Shown in pieces: positions 45,969-57,827 of a stretch of DNA of 64,000 bases. Made by a program: the position numbers and the translations under genes. A model generated the notes under the pieces. It worked only from the letters and a program-made list of their open reading frames with translations, was not told the origin of the DNA and searched no databases. The DNA is taken from the NCBI GenBank assembly GCA_019614645.1, contig JABWDB010000006.1:1922001-1986000 (forward strand), in the 5' to 3' direction. Within the stretch, counting starts at the first letter, position 1. Every line of letters begins with the position of its first letter. Source of the DNA: Stratiolaelaps scimitus. Its lineage: Eukaryota; Arthropoda; Arachnida; Mesostigmata; Laelapidae.

Positions 45969-47215
45969 ATGTTGATAGTTAACAGGCCACCACCACCGCC
46001 ACCCTCTGACCATATCCGTAATTCCAATCGTCCCAGCCGCATTCTCGATCCAACCCGTGCTCGGTCGAGGTCTGTCGCTGTCCAGCGCGATGAACGCTAT
46101 CCTGCCGCCACCGGTGGTCCCGCTGCCGACGAATGGATAGAATCCCCCTCGTGCTGGCTGCCTCTCGCGGCCAACCGGACGCCGGCGAAACTCATCGTCT
46201 CGTTGCTCATCCGACGAGGACGACTGCGATCGGACGTCGATCCAAGTCGTCGTCGATCGCTACGCGGCCGGCGCACATCGGCGTATGTTCATTCTCTTTC
46301 CGGCCAAATGTTCCCCAAATATATCATTTCCACTCTCAATCTAACCTCCGCTCCCATGTTACCACTTTCCGTTCTGGCCGTGCAGGAGCTTCGGAGAGCT
46401 TCAATGACAAGCTCTCCGTTTGCTAATGAAACCGTTCGCAGATGCGAAACGGTGATCTTTTTTTCCAGAGCGGGCGCTGACCAAACGCCCTCCAATCTTT
46501 GGACGATGGCGACTTCGATGGACCCGGACGACGCCCAGCGGCGACACAGCCCCATGCTGCTGATGCTGGGACGGCATCGTCATCGTCGCTACTGCTGCTG
46601 CTGTCGCCGCTACCTCTGCAGCAGCTGCTGCTTCTACGGCTGCTGTCGCCGCTACTACTAGTACTACTACTGCTGCCAGCGATCTGTAAATGTCAGAGAG
46701 AACCCTCGGAGAACTCGGTGGCTGCTTCGGCTGAGATCCTTCTCAGAGACGACGGCTACGACCTTCCGGCCATCTGGATATGACCCGAAGCTGAAACGGA
46801 TACTTCATTTTCCGTCATTCGCCCCCGTGGTCCGATCCACCCTACACATCCCCCTAGCTCCCCTAACAACGCTCGGCTTCTTCCACGATCTGGCTCTGGG
46901 AACGCGACTTCCTCGGCCGTTCAACCTGGCAGCTGTGACTGCCTCCCCGATGCTGCTGGCCCTACAGCAGCGTAGCAGCAGCAGCAGCAGCTATCGATGC
47001 GGTGTGGCCGCAGCCTTACGTGGCCGTATACATCGAACGAGCTACAACGAACGTGTGCCAGCTAATTCGCCACAGTCACTTGGTCGGTCGAAGAGAAAAT
47101 TTAATTAATTAGTTTTGATTGACGATAATTATCCGACCGGTTTCGACCCGCGTCACTTCGTACGCCACCTTACAGTCATCGTCGTCGACGACAGCGGCGG
47201 TGCCAGCTATCGAAA
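45969..47215. promoter_or_regulatory. GC-rich, CTG-repeat block, promoter or UTR-like
   Basis: A 230-codon plus frame (45969-46661) overlaps two others, all driven by GC content. CTG/CAG repeats at about 46585-46680 and 46970-46992 give Leu, Cys or Ser runs depending on phase. Two small stem-loops lie at about 46388-46455. No single frame stands out, so a coding call is not made. Confidence 0.35.
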
Positions 47216-47343
47216 TTGTCGCATAGCTCGTCGAGACGAACTCGACATAGATGGACCTGGCTGAAAGACCGAAATTGGGGATGGCAAGTTCATGTACTGA
47301 GAAGTTCGATGACGGCAGCGTGGCAGCAACAGCAGGTGCTTAC

Positions 47344-47414
47344 CTCTTCACTAAGCAGTGGAAAAATGCGCCTGATTGGGCACCCCAAAACGATGCCGTA
47401 GTGAGCTCCATCAT
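47344..47414 (-). CDS. First coding exon, unknown protein
   Basis: On the minus strand two tandem ATGs at 47414 and 47411, after AGCCGCA, open 23 codons (MMELTTASFWGAQSGAFFHC, then LVK) that end two bases past a codon at AAGAG|GTAAGC, a consensus donor (GT at 47342-47343). The peptide starts with a short hydrophobic stretch but lacks a clear signal-peptide pattern. It lies at the edge of a GC-rich block. Its exit phase fits the entry phase of the exon at 35936-36062, but the order is only a hypothesis. Confidence 0.42.
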
Positions 47415-47487
47415 TGCGGCTGGTCTGCAGCTAGCCACAGGCGCCGCTCCGGTATCGCGTTTGGGGGGGTGGAGGGGGCTAAAATGA

Positions 47488-47915
47488 AGTGGGTAGCTGA
47501 TCGGTAATGCAATAAAGTGATAGAGATGGAGGTAGGCGGTGATTAGAAAAATTAGCTCTTTGACTTTCATTAACGATGAGCTCACTAACGACTATGCATG
47601 ATCGTTTGAGTATTTTAAGAGATTTATTATAGTACCTGCGCGTGTATTTCGACACACTCTGCTGTATCATGGACGTGAGAGAAGCAAAATATGTATATTT
47701 GGATATAGATAAATATTATTTCATTTTAAATCTCGTCATGGGCCGGGTCTGGGTCCGAGACGCCGAGGGTGATGCAAGAGCCAAATCAAAGTAGAGTCGA
47801 GCAGAACTCATATATAATATATATCTATAGTTGGCTTCCGTCAGCCAGCCGAGCGGCCTATGAAGCATTGTCGATAGCTTGTCGGGTGAGCATTGGAGTA
47901 TCGTCGTGTCGTACA
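47488..47915. other. No assigned gene
   Basis: Frames at 47479-47670 and 47716-47967 (minus) have no motif. AT-rich with a short TA tract near 47811-47822. Confidence 0.45.
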
Positions 47916-48050
47916 CTAAGGCCCAATAGAAGAAAGCAGCAATTTTGCGGCGGCGGCCGCCAACCAACCTATTGCGTCTGCCGCCACTGTATTTCTTACT
48001 GGGGCCGCGTGATCATTGGGTTCGTTTCTTTTACGTTGAATCGTTCCGAG

Positions 48051-48248
48051 ATGAGGCCGCCGTCCCTTTTGCTGCTGCCGTTGTGTCTGCTCCAACTGCT
48101 GGCGCTGGCAAAAGGACACCACTATCACCTTATCTTGACGCCAGAAGCTCCTTCTCAGAGGGTTGTGCTCGGAGGAGCGAGCTGGCGGCCTCCCAACCAG
48201 AGGGCCCTTTGCGGCCCTCCAGCGCCGCAGGGCCTCCGCGGCAAGTGA
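48051..48248 (+). CDS. Small ORF with signal-peptide-like N-terminus
   Basis: An ATG at 48051 begins MRPPSLLLLPLCLLQLLALA: a basic residue followed by a long leucine core and small residues before KGHHYH, a classical secretory signal shape. The frame then runs 42 more codons to a TGA. Two other plus frames and a 152-codon minus frame overlap here, so the ORF may be a compositional accident (CTG-rich DNA encodes leucine). A GC-type donor-like GCG|GCAAGT lies just at the stop. Confidence 0.3.
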   Translation: MRPPSLLLLPLCLLQLLALAKGHHYHLILTPEAPSQRVVLGGASWRPPNQRALCGPPAPQGLRGK

Positions 48249-49590
48249 CCCACCCGCCCCCTTCATCAGCCCAACCGGTGCAGCTCTGAGCGGTGCTCCC
48301 ATCGGCGCTGGCCGAAGCGTGGACCGTGAGCTAGCGGCTGCTTGGCTGGCGGCTGTTACTGAGCTGAATTGCAACGTTATCTCCGCCGGGACACTGATCC
48401 GAGTCTCGGTGGTGATCGCTCCTTTTCAGCTGCGTAAGTAGAATGAGGGGTGAACGGGATGTGGGACGAGCATAGGATGGCGATGCTTCGAGTGGGTGCG
48501 AAGGCCACACCATCGGGATCCGCTAGCGGTGCCTGCCTCGCTACACGAGGAGCCTTTCACTGAAATGGAGCAGAATAGCCTTCAGAACGGCGGCGACAAC
48601 GCCCGTTGCAAACATTCGCTAGCGGTTCGGCTGGGGCGCATCGTTCGCAAGGCAGCCACAGTGAGTCAGGCCCTATTCCGATATTCACCATAGTACCACC
48701 ATCTCACCGACAACACCACCACGACCATCGCCATCGCTATACTATTGAAGGACAAAAACACTTTGATATCGTGCTATGTGTGGTGCCGCCATTCCCCTCC
48801 GTCTCGGTATTCCCCTTGCTCCTTCAAAGGGAAAAAACGAAGAGGTGAGATGAACGAGATGCATACGCGACTGGCGTCGACTTGGCCTATGCTAGGGCAC
48901 TCAGCAATCGAGTGGACGGCCCCTTTGACATTGATTGAATCTATCAAAATGGCACTGCCATCGAGAGGGGTCCACCTCGACCACAATAGCAATCGTAGGA
49001 AGGACAGATCAGCAGAAGCTCGCGACAGCAGAAGCGGTCGTGGGTGAAGCAGCTGCTAAGGGGACACGCCCCTGGAGTGCAATATGGATTGATTAAGAAG
49101 TACGCCAAGAGAGAGAGAGAGATATGAATAGAGAAATGTGGCATTGACGATGTTGGCCAACATCGTGGATATCAAATAATGTATGGGGCTTAATGCCCGA
49201 CGGAAGGCTTCACAGTGAAACGCGTGATGGGCATTCTCAAAGGGCATTCTCTTAATGATGTAGACACTTGTTTTTTGCTTCTTGCACCGCAACAGAACTG
49301 ACCTTTACGGGTTCGTGAACTCTTTTTCCTGTTCCCCCATGATCGCGCACTATAGCGAATATCTCCATGCTCGCTCACTATCACGGTATCTCGAGCTGGC
49401 CAGCCAGCCCGCCGTTCGGCCAAAACTAGTAGACCTGGCATGCGTTTGCCAAGATTAGATTCTTTCTCCTGACCACAAGCTTCCCCTATCCGTGCTTTCT
49501 TTACGATGCCATTTCGCATGTACGCCGTTGGGACATTGTTGTAAGTTACTCGACAGTGATACCGCTGTTGCTGCTGCTGCTGCTGCTGTA
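48249..49590. other. GC-rich to average DNA with no assigned gene
   Basis: A donor-like GTAAGT at about 48435 and GTGAGT at about 48661 follow short open frames (48163-48441 and 48496-48693), either of which could be an exon. A GA tract lies at about 49109-49124. Several minus frames at 49056-49615 read Gln-rich from CTG repeats. Confidence 0.4.
49565..49590. repeat. (CTG)n tract
   Basis: About seven CTG units, followed by a (GTT)n run to about 49609. Confidence 0.85.
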
Positions 49591-50250
49591 CGGTGTTGTT
49601 GTTGTTGTCCAGCATGTGTTTTAGCCGGTGTGTGTGGCAGACATCCTGTCTGGCCCATCTCGGTCCACCTCGTTGCGCTCTTATCAGTCAGTCGCTTCGT
49701 TCTTCCGGCCGCCCCTTCTATGGTACTGTCACGGTACGCCCTGCTGTCAACCCGGCATCGGCCGCGGCGAGCTTAACCTCCTCCGGGCGTCCCCGGTCCG
49801 CCGAGCTTTTCCATACTGCTGCTGTCCTGCTACTGCCGACGCCGGGGCGGCGACAGCGGCGGGGGTGGCGGCGGCGTGGCTTGCTCCTGTGGACCTGTCG
49901 TGGGCGCGCGTCCTGTCAATCTCGGCCTCTACATCTTGAGGTTTGCTTAGCCTCTTCGTCTTCTTCATTTTCTCCGACCATCCGCGTCGCAGTTCGGATG
50001 GTCCAGCAAGCAGGTCTCTGGTGCCTTCCGCTTACGCCTTTCTCATCTCCCACTCGTTGCTTCAATCTCCCGTCGGCCATCTCTGTTCCCTCGTTGACGC
50101 AAGACTGGGAATGAAGGCTGCTACCCAACAACAACAACAGCAGCAGCCCGAAGGCGGCCGTGTTGTTAGCAAAATCACAACGTAAGACTTAGCCGAATTA
50201 AGTCGTCGAGCAAAGGTCGTTCCTCTCGTCACTGTTCGAGCAGAATACGG
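49591..50250. promoter_or_regulatory. GC-rich block, possible 5' region of a minus-strand gene
   Basis: Frames are open on both strands: 173 codons plus (49593-50114), 73 codons minus (49747-49968 and 49916-50137). A minus ATG near 50070 (MADGRLKQRVGDEKG) runs to a GTAAGC donor at about 50024, a possible first exon. The evidence is not strong enough to separate it from background. Confidence 0.28.
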
Positions 50251-51251
50251 AGAGTTCGGCCTCAGTCGGACACACCGGCACCAAATAAGCTGTGTTCAGA
50301 GGATGGGGATCATCGCTGTCTATTTCGCGCGGGTTTGAACACTGCGTTTGGCTATAATGGCAGTCTTAGGCAGTGGTTCTTTATACAAGTTAAATATACG
50401 TTTCGACACAACGTAAAAAAAGAGAGATTCCGACGCTGTCAATCAATCGACCTAAGAAAAGGAATATATATATATATATACGCTGAGAGGATGTTGCTTA
50501 CTATACCGCGTCGAGTGAATGCTGCGCAGTCCTTCGTATCTCACACCTTTAGCGGCCTGAATTGCACAAGAACACAGCCCTCCGTCTCTGTCAATGACCA
50601 TATTCGATACTCGGGCTCAAACGCCACTAATGACGAAGTAGTGTTATCTTGCTTAAGGACTACAGCACCACCTACCTAACACTCGTTGCCAGTGGGTAAC
50701 TGGCTGGTGTCTGTGTCTAGGGTCGAGAATTCTATTCACTTCGTCAAAGGTTTTTTCATGCGCTTTCCGGAGACTTTTGCATCTGAACAAGATGTCAAGT
50801 TGTGTTCATGGCATCCTGAAGCATTTCCATGAGGAGGCGCTTTAGAAACGCACCCGAGGTGCCCGAGGTCACGGAATATGTTGGAGTGAACAGGACGTCA
50901 TCGCTTGCTGAATTTCAAATTGTTGTCAAAGGTCCGCAATTGACAATGGCTTCAATCTCATCAAGCAACAGTCACGAATTCAAAGAGGTGTCACGCATGA
51001 GATCTTACCGAGTCCCGCAAGCACCCCTCGATAACGTGGGCCATTTGCCAAAGTACACCATTTCACCATTTCATTGTTGACTTCGGGGCTTGCCACGAAG
51101 CACGCAAGCCAATTTCACAAACGAAATTTAAGCCATTGCACTACTTAGGTGGTCGTGGAGGATGTCCCTCGAATATCGAAGATTTGATGTGTTGGTTTCT
51201 ACGTGGCGGATACATTTACGAAAATGCTGAACTAATTAGTTCTTTAACGTT
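50251..51251. other. No assigned gene
   Basis: A TA tract at 50464-50480. Frames at 50335-50679, 50829-51080 and 51136-51429 (plus) have no motif. Confidence 0.45.
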
Positions 51252-51391
51252 TACTCAAGTCCCCGCAATCTCAGGTATGAGCCTTACGCGTTATCTTACT
51301 TGTTTACACAGAATATATATGTATATATATTCTGCGTATACAAGTAAGATAACGTCTAAGATTCATACCCGAGGTTGCGGGGGCATAAGTA
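51252..51391. repeat. Foldback (palindromic) repeat, about 66-bp arms
   Basis: The left arm (about 51252-51317) and right arm (about 51324-51391) are imperfect reverse complements; shared blocks are TTATCTTACTTGT with its complement and CCCCGCAA with its complement. The centre is TA-rich. A related arm lies at 44906-44970. The structure resembles a MITE with arms meeting at the centre, or a foldback element. No coding capacity. Confidence 0.8.
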
Positions 51392-53100
51392 AGCATTATA
51401 TAAATATATATATATATATATTATACTGAATAAGTTGATATATAATAATGAAATACCGAGAATTGTCGGTTTATGGGAGGAAGGCCGAGAGGGGTTCTTG
51501 ATCGCAATGCGAAATCCCATTAAATAAACCCGCCGAGAGCGCTTCTAGAGATCGCACCATCTCGTACCCCGATCAATAAAAAACGAAACCGAGTTTACAC
51601 TAAGGTTCTACTGGACTTGAGCTAGAATGCCTTTTTATTCCAGGGTCCTCCATACTTTAACGTGTTGCTTTCTGTATCGGTCGTTAAAAGACTAAGCTAT
51701 TTCGTATTCGCAGTTATATTTATTGCAATAAAATATTCAGACTCTAATTTGTTTCGTTGACTTATATATGTTTTGTTAACCGTATTATGAAGTCTGTAAA
51801 CATCAATATATTGCGGCATTGCAAACACTACAACAAGGGCTCTACAAAAGGCTAAGCAACATATAAAACCCGACATGCGGCATATGTGTATGTGTTCTTT
51901 TGGCCCATATCTTCCTACAGCTATCAGCACCACTTGCAGGCCAAATTGATCCAGTCCACTTCGTCACCAATGTTATCACTTGGGCAATCATCGTCGGCAC
52001 GACTGATCGACGCGGACGTCTGCGAACAAAAAATAGTGTCGAACCATCGAGATTTCTATACAGCGAACGGTCACGGCTCTCTGATCGGGAGAAGTGCACA
52101 AGCAAGCAAGCAAACAACAAGGCGGCTCCGTTTAAATGTCGTAAATCAGTGCAGTTCAAGGACGAGTTTTACATGGTTCCGCTGGCGTCGAAACTCAAGG
52201 GAGTTTTCAGTCGGCGAAAGCAACTACACCAACAATGACCCATGTCGTCCTACGCTCCAGGCCTATAAAAAGGCACACAAAAGTATCACAACAACGAACG
52301 AGCAACGAGAGCGGGACGCCTAAGCGCAAAAAAAGCGTATTTCTTTCGGGGTTTGGGGTTGAGATGTTGGGGAGGAGGGGGAATCTTGGTAACAATTCGA
52401 CGTAGCGATGCCTTTCGATCGATGTCGTTGACTCGACTGTGGCATCGATTGATGAATAAAACACAACGGACGACAGTGCTGGCAAATCTGAGGCAATTCA
52501 GCTGGCAGCGAAAAGAACCGCGGACATCTCCGATAAAATGTGCGTCAAAAGGGAATATTTATATCACGTATATTATTATTATTATTGTTGCTGTATATGT
52601 TTGTATCGAGACTGCAACTGTTTGATCGATGCAAATATCTGTATTTTCATGCGTGCGATCCGCTGAGGAAAACAAAAACTTACGGCTACGCCATTGCCAG
52701 GCCAGGTATTACAACCTCCGATATACTAACCAGCAGACCAGAACCAAGACAGCTAACAACGAGGCGAAGGTGATTATGTAAATAATTGTCAGTGCGATAA
52801 ATGTGTCGCCTATATTTTCATTCAAAATTACTTCAACGTTTGACTGCAGACTTGTAACGTCATCAAAGTGACAAGCTTCCCTACGAATATCTATATGTAC
52901 GGGCGTGCCATTTATACAACCATGCGCCAGATTGTCTAATTAGCTCAGTGATCAGTTTCATTAACTGGTGTCGCTTCTCTCTCGAAGGCCACTTTTTCTC
53001 GTGTTCAATTTGTTTCGTTTTAAAATGGTTTCATTGCCCCTGTCTCTGCTATCCGTATAACATCGCCTCACCGCATCGGGTCGGCCTTCAGCGTAACCAC
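51392..53100. other. Intron-like DNA with no assigned gene
   Basis: Plus frames at 51886-52323 and 51900-52238 overlap a minus frame at 51842-52159. One contains FKCRKSVQFKDEFYMVPLAS (about 52131-52190), which looks natural but has no splice support. TA tract at about 51404-51421. Confidence 0.4.
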
Positions 53101-53474
53101 GACACTAACAACGGCAGCAATTCCAGCGGTGGCTGCCTATTCCTCTGGTGTCATTGTCGCAGCGCCTCGAGCTTCTGTTAGTTTTCCCCGTTGTCCCACG
53201 AGGGAAATCTCCCAGGTCCCCCACCTCTCTCTCTCTCCTATTCCCATGTAGCCGGCTCGCTCTCGTCCAGTTCTCGCCTCCACGTGTAGGGGCGAGCCTC
53301 CTCTCAAATGAGCATTTCTGCGAAGCCGAACTGGCCACGTCCCCGCAATTCGTTGCTCGCTCCTCAGGCACCGCTCTTTTCCTCATCGTAGTGATTCTTC
53401 AAGCCCTTCGCACGGTCTGCCTTCGACTGCCACACTCGCTTCATTTAGCGTTAACATACACCTCCCCCATTGCG

Positions 53475-53513
<39 letters not shown>

Positions 53514-54170
53514 TCTCTCTCGGTCGTCGTCGTCGTCGTCGTCGACGTCACCGCTGACGCCGCTTTCTTTCGCCCTTAGCAGAGGAACGAACTGAACTGT
53601 GGGGACTTTGTGATTTTCAAGGCAGGGAACGCTGTGCCCGGCGCTTACCGCGCGTAGAACTGACTCTTAGTCGGTTAGCAAGAGAAAAGCAAGAGCAGGA
53701 GATCGTGAACGAGAGGTAAACTTCTTAAAAGGAAAGTTTTTGCGCAAAGTTTTGCTTCAGCAGCAGCTGCTGCTGCTGCTACTGTGCCTGCTTGACTGCT
53801 ACGTTCGTGTCTGCGGCGAGCGCGCTCTCTAGCACAGTCAGAGGCAAAGTCACCGCGCTGCTCCAGTGAGGCAAACAGTCGTTACGTCCTCGAGCCAACA
53901 ACCACTTGCCCCATCCTGCGTTTGCTTCGTTCCTCTAACGCTCCGCCAATCGTTTTCCTCCGTTTCTCCTTAGCTCTTTTGGTTCTCTGCTTCGCGTTCC
54001 CCGTCGCCTCGTCCCTTCTCACTATAGCGCTCGGCCTCGTAGTCATACTGGGTCCCGTCCACAGTCACCTCATTTCTGCTGCCCGGAATTCTGCCGCCTC
54101 AAGTTACGGCTTGAAACAGTGCTCGAATGGCGTCGCTCGACCGTTCGCTACTTTTTAGTTACTTCCAGAT
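53101..54170. promoter_or_regulatory. GC-rich block with (CT)n tract, promoter or UTR-like
   Basis: A 143-codon plus frame (53148-53579) is extended by a long (CT)n tract, then (GTC)n. A (CAG/CTG) palindromic tract lies at 53758-53782. A minus open stretch within 53960-54110 (includes EVTVDGTQYDYEAERYS) lacks splice support. Confidence 0.3.
53475..53520. repeat. (CT)n microsatellite, about 46 bases
   Basis: A CT tract with one TTCC interruption, followed by (GTC)n. Confidence 0.9.
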
Positions 54171-56088
54171 GCAATGCGATAGAAGAGACAATGTTATCAT
54201 TTCTCTGGGCCAGTCACGAGTGATTAGCAGGAATTGCATACCTTACATGTAATGAGCACTTTGAGGTGAACGCGTTCGTTTGGTCCGGGGGTAAAATATT
54301 CTAAAATACAGCCGCTAGCGGATGGTCCACGTGTCCAGCGCAGATGTTCAGAACGACAAGCCGATGGAAATGAAAATGTGCTACTGTCGTTGAGGTCGAG
54401 AAAGTCTTCCATGGAAGTTGTGCAAGGTTCGACCTCGCATAAGAACATGCGACACCATTGTTGGGATGCGTAAGCGGAATGCTTTGTATTGAAATAAATA
54501 AGAACCGATTAGGTCAGCCGGCTTCTTGTTGTTGTCATGCGAAAAATAGAATGATATTATGATTTTACACACATTCTCTATGGAATTTTTTGTTCTTACT
54601 TTAGGAGAGCTACTGTTTTTAGATAACACTTAACACTGGAGCTCGACTAATTATACCATAGTTCTCGTATACAGACGCTTTGACCTCTTCGCCCTTAGGA
54701 CCACACTGGCATGTCTCTATGAGGAGCTAACAGCAGCATATTATTTTAGAATATTTCACAGACAAGTGCTCCTATAGGAGACTGGAAATAATTCGATGTA
54801 AAAACTCATTCATTTCCGGAAATGTTTGTCACGTACCGACAGATCGTTTCAATTAATTGGTCCACTAATCTAGGAAAGAGATAGACTGTTTGCGGAGGAT
54901 GGTTTTAGCAGATAGAGGAGTTTTCTCATCCACGTTAACCCTGCACTGGATCGGCCCACTTTTATGGAAAGTGGCATGTCTCTTGTAGTGTCCGCATGTT
55001 TGAAGAAAATTTCTTCCACTCAAGATAATAAGTTAATTGGTCAATTACTGCGACAACCTGGCCACCACGTGTGCGTCACGATTGACGTTGTCGTTACCGA
55101 AGTGATTGAAAAAACTCCCCATACACAGATTACTAATGAATGCACCCATTTTCATCTCATCAACCATTAGTCACGTAATATAATACATTCTATCTGGGCC
55201 AGAAAGCGATTGATTTACCTTTTGACCTTCTGTGTACACACGTCACAAATGGGTAGGATATCTAGTCTTATGTTGAACGTATTCCATAAGACTGGTGAGC
55301 CGCCCAGACTATGCCTTGGAAAGCTACGCATTGATGTCGGCCTTCAAAAAGTATGTTGCCTACGATGTTGCCTACGTTCAAAAAGTATACGATTTGGTGT
55401 ACGGCCTAGTCAAATGTACGTATAAGTGCATTTCACTACAATACAGTCGCATGAGGTTACAACTTTAGAAATGTGCACTCATCCCAAGAGTTTGGTCTTC
55501 ATCACGGATTGGCGCATGATCCAATTCTCAAGTAGCCACTTATTCCCGGCCAACATATAGCCACTCCTTAAAGTCATTAGAGAAGCTTAAACTGAACATT
55601 TGACAAATGCTGAACCTATGGGCATAATGGGGTAGCTCATCCTAAACGCGTGTGTGGCGTACGTCTGTGGTCTTGGAAATGGCGTAACTTGAACGTCACG
55701 TCTGTGGTCCTGGAAATGGACTTTCCTCATGGTGAGTTATTCTTATTCCTATGAGTGAGAGCCGTAAGTTCAAAGGGCATAGGTATATTTTTAATTTATT
55801 CTGAACATAGGAAATGTTTCATGCATTTGTGAAACATAGTCAGTACTATTCATTCAGCCAAAACATTTTGATTTCGATTATCTGATGCCTCGTTTGAAGG
55901 AAGCCTTTGTCCGTCGGCTTTATCCCCTGTGGATAATTGACTTCTGTAGCAAGTGACAACGTGTAATATAGACAAGAAACGGTGCTTTCAGTTTGGTCGA
56001 GCATGTGGTGCTATGGACGCAATCCAGTTGGCTTCCTTATCTCGCAATTCGAATAGGCCTCGCCTCCGTCAAGGGATGTTTCACTCAC
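54171..56088. other. Intron-like DNA with no assigned gene
   Basis: Frames at 54224-54629 (minus), 54964-55170 and 55210-55425 (plus) have no motif. Local tandem duplications occur at 55351-55386 (GTTGCCTACG and its flanks) and 55652-55718 (ACGTCTGTGGTC units). Confidence 0.45.
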
Positions 56089-56161
56089 CTGAAACAGAGG
56101 GTATGAATTAATTAAGTGATCGTTAAGGTTAACTAAGCGAAGTAATCGAAAAGTGGCAACT
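56089..56161 (-). CDS. Coding exon, unknown protein (downstream of a 31-nt gap)
   Basis: The minus strand reads one base then VATFRLLRLVNLNDHLINSY and PLFQ, ending at TTTCAG|GTGAGT, a consensus donor in phase 0. The preceding AACTAG could be an acceptor, 31 bases after a GTGAGC donor-like site that ends the next exon up. The phases agree: two bases from the upstream exon plus one here give an open join. The intron would be unusually short, so a frameshifted single exon is the alternative. Confidence 0.42.
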
Positions 56162-56192
56162 CTAGTTCAATTTGAGTTCAATAAAAGCTCAC

Positions 56193-56516
56193 ATATTGCC
56201 TTTAAATGCAGAGACTTTCGTTAGCTCACTTTTCATCACAATCAGCAGCTTGGTGACATCGTATAGACATCTTCCTTCTAAGGAATCGGGTATATGCAGA
56301 TATTTCTGAGAAAGAGAGAACAATATAACTTCTATACGTTTGACAATGCTCGCGCATTGATGCAAACTCTTATCGACAGCATCAATACGCGTTAGGGGTT
56401 GTGAGGAGCGAGAAGGGGTCATCCAGTCGAACAGATTCAAATGTCCGTAGAGGCCCACTCTGAGGATTTCATCAATTCGGTTAAGCAATATATCACAATA
56501 TATGTGGCAATACCAT
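56193..56516 (-). CDS. Coding exon, unknown alpha-helical protein
   Basis: On the minus strand, GGTTAGTTATTCAG (ending at 56517) precedes one base and 107 open codons. These include LLNRIDEILRVGLYGHLNLF, SLHQCASIVKRIEVILFSLS, YLHIPDSLEGRCLYDVTKLL and MKSELTKVSAFKGN. Base composition here is AT-rich, so a frame of this length is informative, and the leucine/isoleucine spacing suggests amphipathic helices. If spliced at AT|GTGAGC the frame goes on into 56089-56161; unspliced it ends at a TGA at 56189. No family was recognised. Confidence 0.48.
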
Positions 56517-57827
56517 CTGAATAACTAACCTTTCACACACTATTCTTTTCGGCTTTATTATTCAGACCTCGATGTCATTCCGCGACGTTATGGGCCCATT
56601 TAAACATGGTACAACATATGCATCGATATTTCCCAAGCATCCCTTTACGGAAAGCGCCAGCACTGTAAAACACGCGCGCAGGACTCGCTCCTAGCAGCGT
56701 AGCACCCGCGTCACTCGCTTTGCCATCGGATAAGGGCAGCGGCGGTGATCTGACCAGCGGCGGGGAACAGCCGAGAGTCAGCTCAAATAAAAGAAGATCA
56801 TCACCAGCGGGTCAGTAGCGGTCGCGTAAACAACGCGAGAGATACGCAGTCGTTCAATGCGACGTCTGTCTTTTTGGTTCGCTTTCACCCTCGCTTGGCT
56901 CCCCCACGTTGAACCTTCCACCTTTGTCGGAGACCACCACCTCGGCTAGCTCGTTCACCTAGCCCACTAGCAGCGTGTGCCACGTTAAAAGCGAACTGCC
57001 GCTACCCCCACCACCGGGGCGAAGCTGTAGCCGAACGAAACGAACAGAAGCCAAAGGGAAGACGTCCTTTCGTCTGGGCGCGAGGCAGACTATGTGTGGG
57101 CTCCGTGTTAGAGTGGGGCAGTTGCTAGTCGTCGTCGCCAAACCGCTACTGGGGCCGCAGCGAACCTTTGCTGCTTGAGCTGCGGCGAGTTCACTCTTTG
57201 CGGCACACCCATGCCCGATTCGGTGGAGATGGGTCGCGAGCCAAGCAATGTTCGAGACGAAGGCTATGCGAGAGAGAGAGATAGATAAGGGAATGCGACG
57301 ACTCAAATCATTGGCGAGGGAACGAACAACCTTGGTTTCCAAGCACTGAGATTGAACGGTGCTCTAAAGACGGGATGACGAAGGGGACTGGCAGGCAGCA
57401 CCAGCAGCCGGACGACGGCGAAACAGGTACAGATGAGGTTGGCTAACCTCTTTCTAACCTTTCCTCTTGAAAAGGCCGAAGCAATACACATTGACAGACA
57501 GACAGACAGACATCACGGTAGAGTCGAAGCACGAAATTACTGAGGTGTTCCCCATGGGCGCAGTGTTGTATTGGGGCTAGCTAGTCTCTTACCGGTCCCG
57601 CTGGCAGCGATGATTACGCAAACAATGTGTGTGCACAGTCACTCAGATATAGCCGTTCGCAATAGATTCAAGTCAAAAACTTCTGTATGAACCAGAAGCG
57701 AGGGTGACACAGTATTTCTAGTATTACATATTATATAATACGCTAACATGATATCACCGTCGATGGGCATATAATGAGGTTGAGCCTGATACCAAAAATA
57801 GCACAAAGCAGTGCTGCTACGAATGAG
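56517..57827. other. GC-rich block without assigned gene
   Basis: Minus frame of 127 codons (56959-57342) and plus frame of 67 codons (56975-57178), both compositional. A GACA repeat (CAGACAGACAGACAGACA) near 57494-57511. This block could hold the promoter and first exon of the gene containing 56193-56516. Confidence 0.35.

Noticed and set aside
45969..46661. 230-codon plus ORF
   Set aside because: Three overlapping frames are open in GC-rich DNA and the end encodes Cys/Arg/Tyr runs from CTG-type repeats.
49593..50114. 173-codon plus ORF
   Set aside because: Composition-driven, with equally long minus frames.
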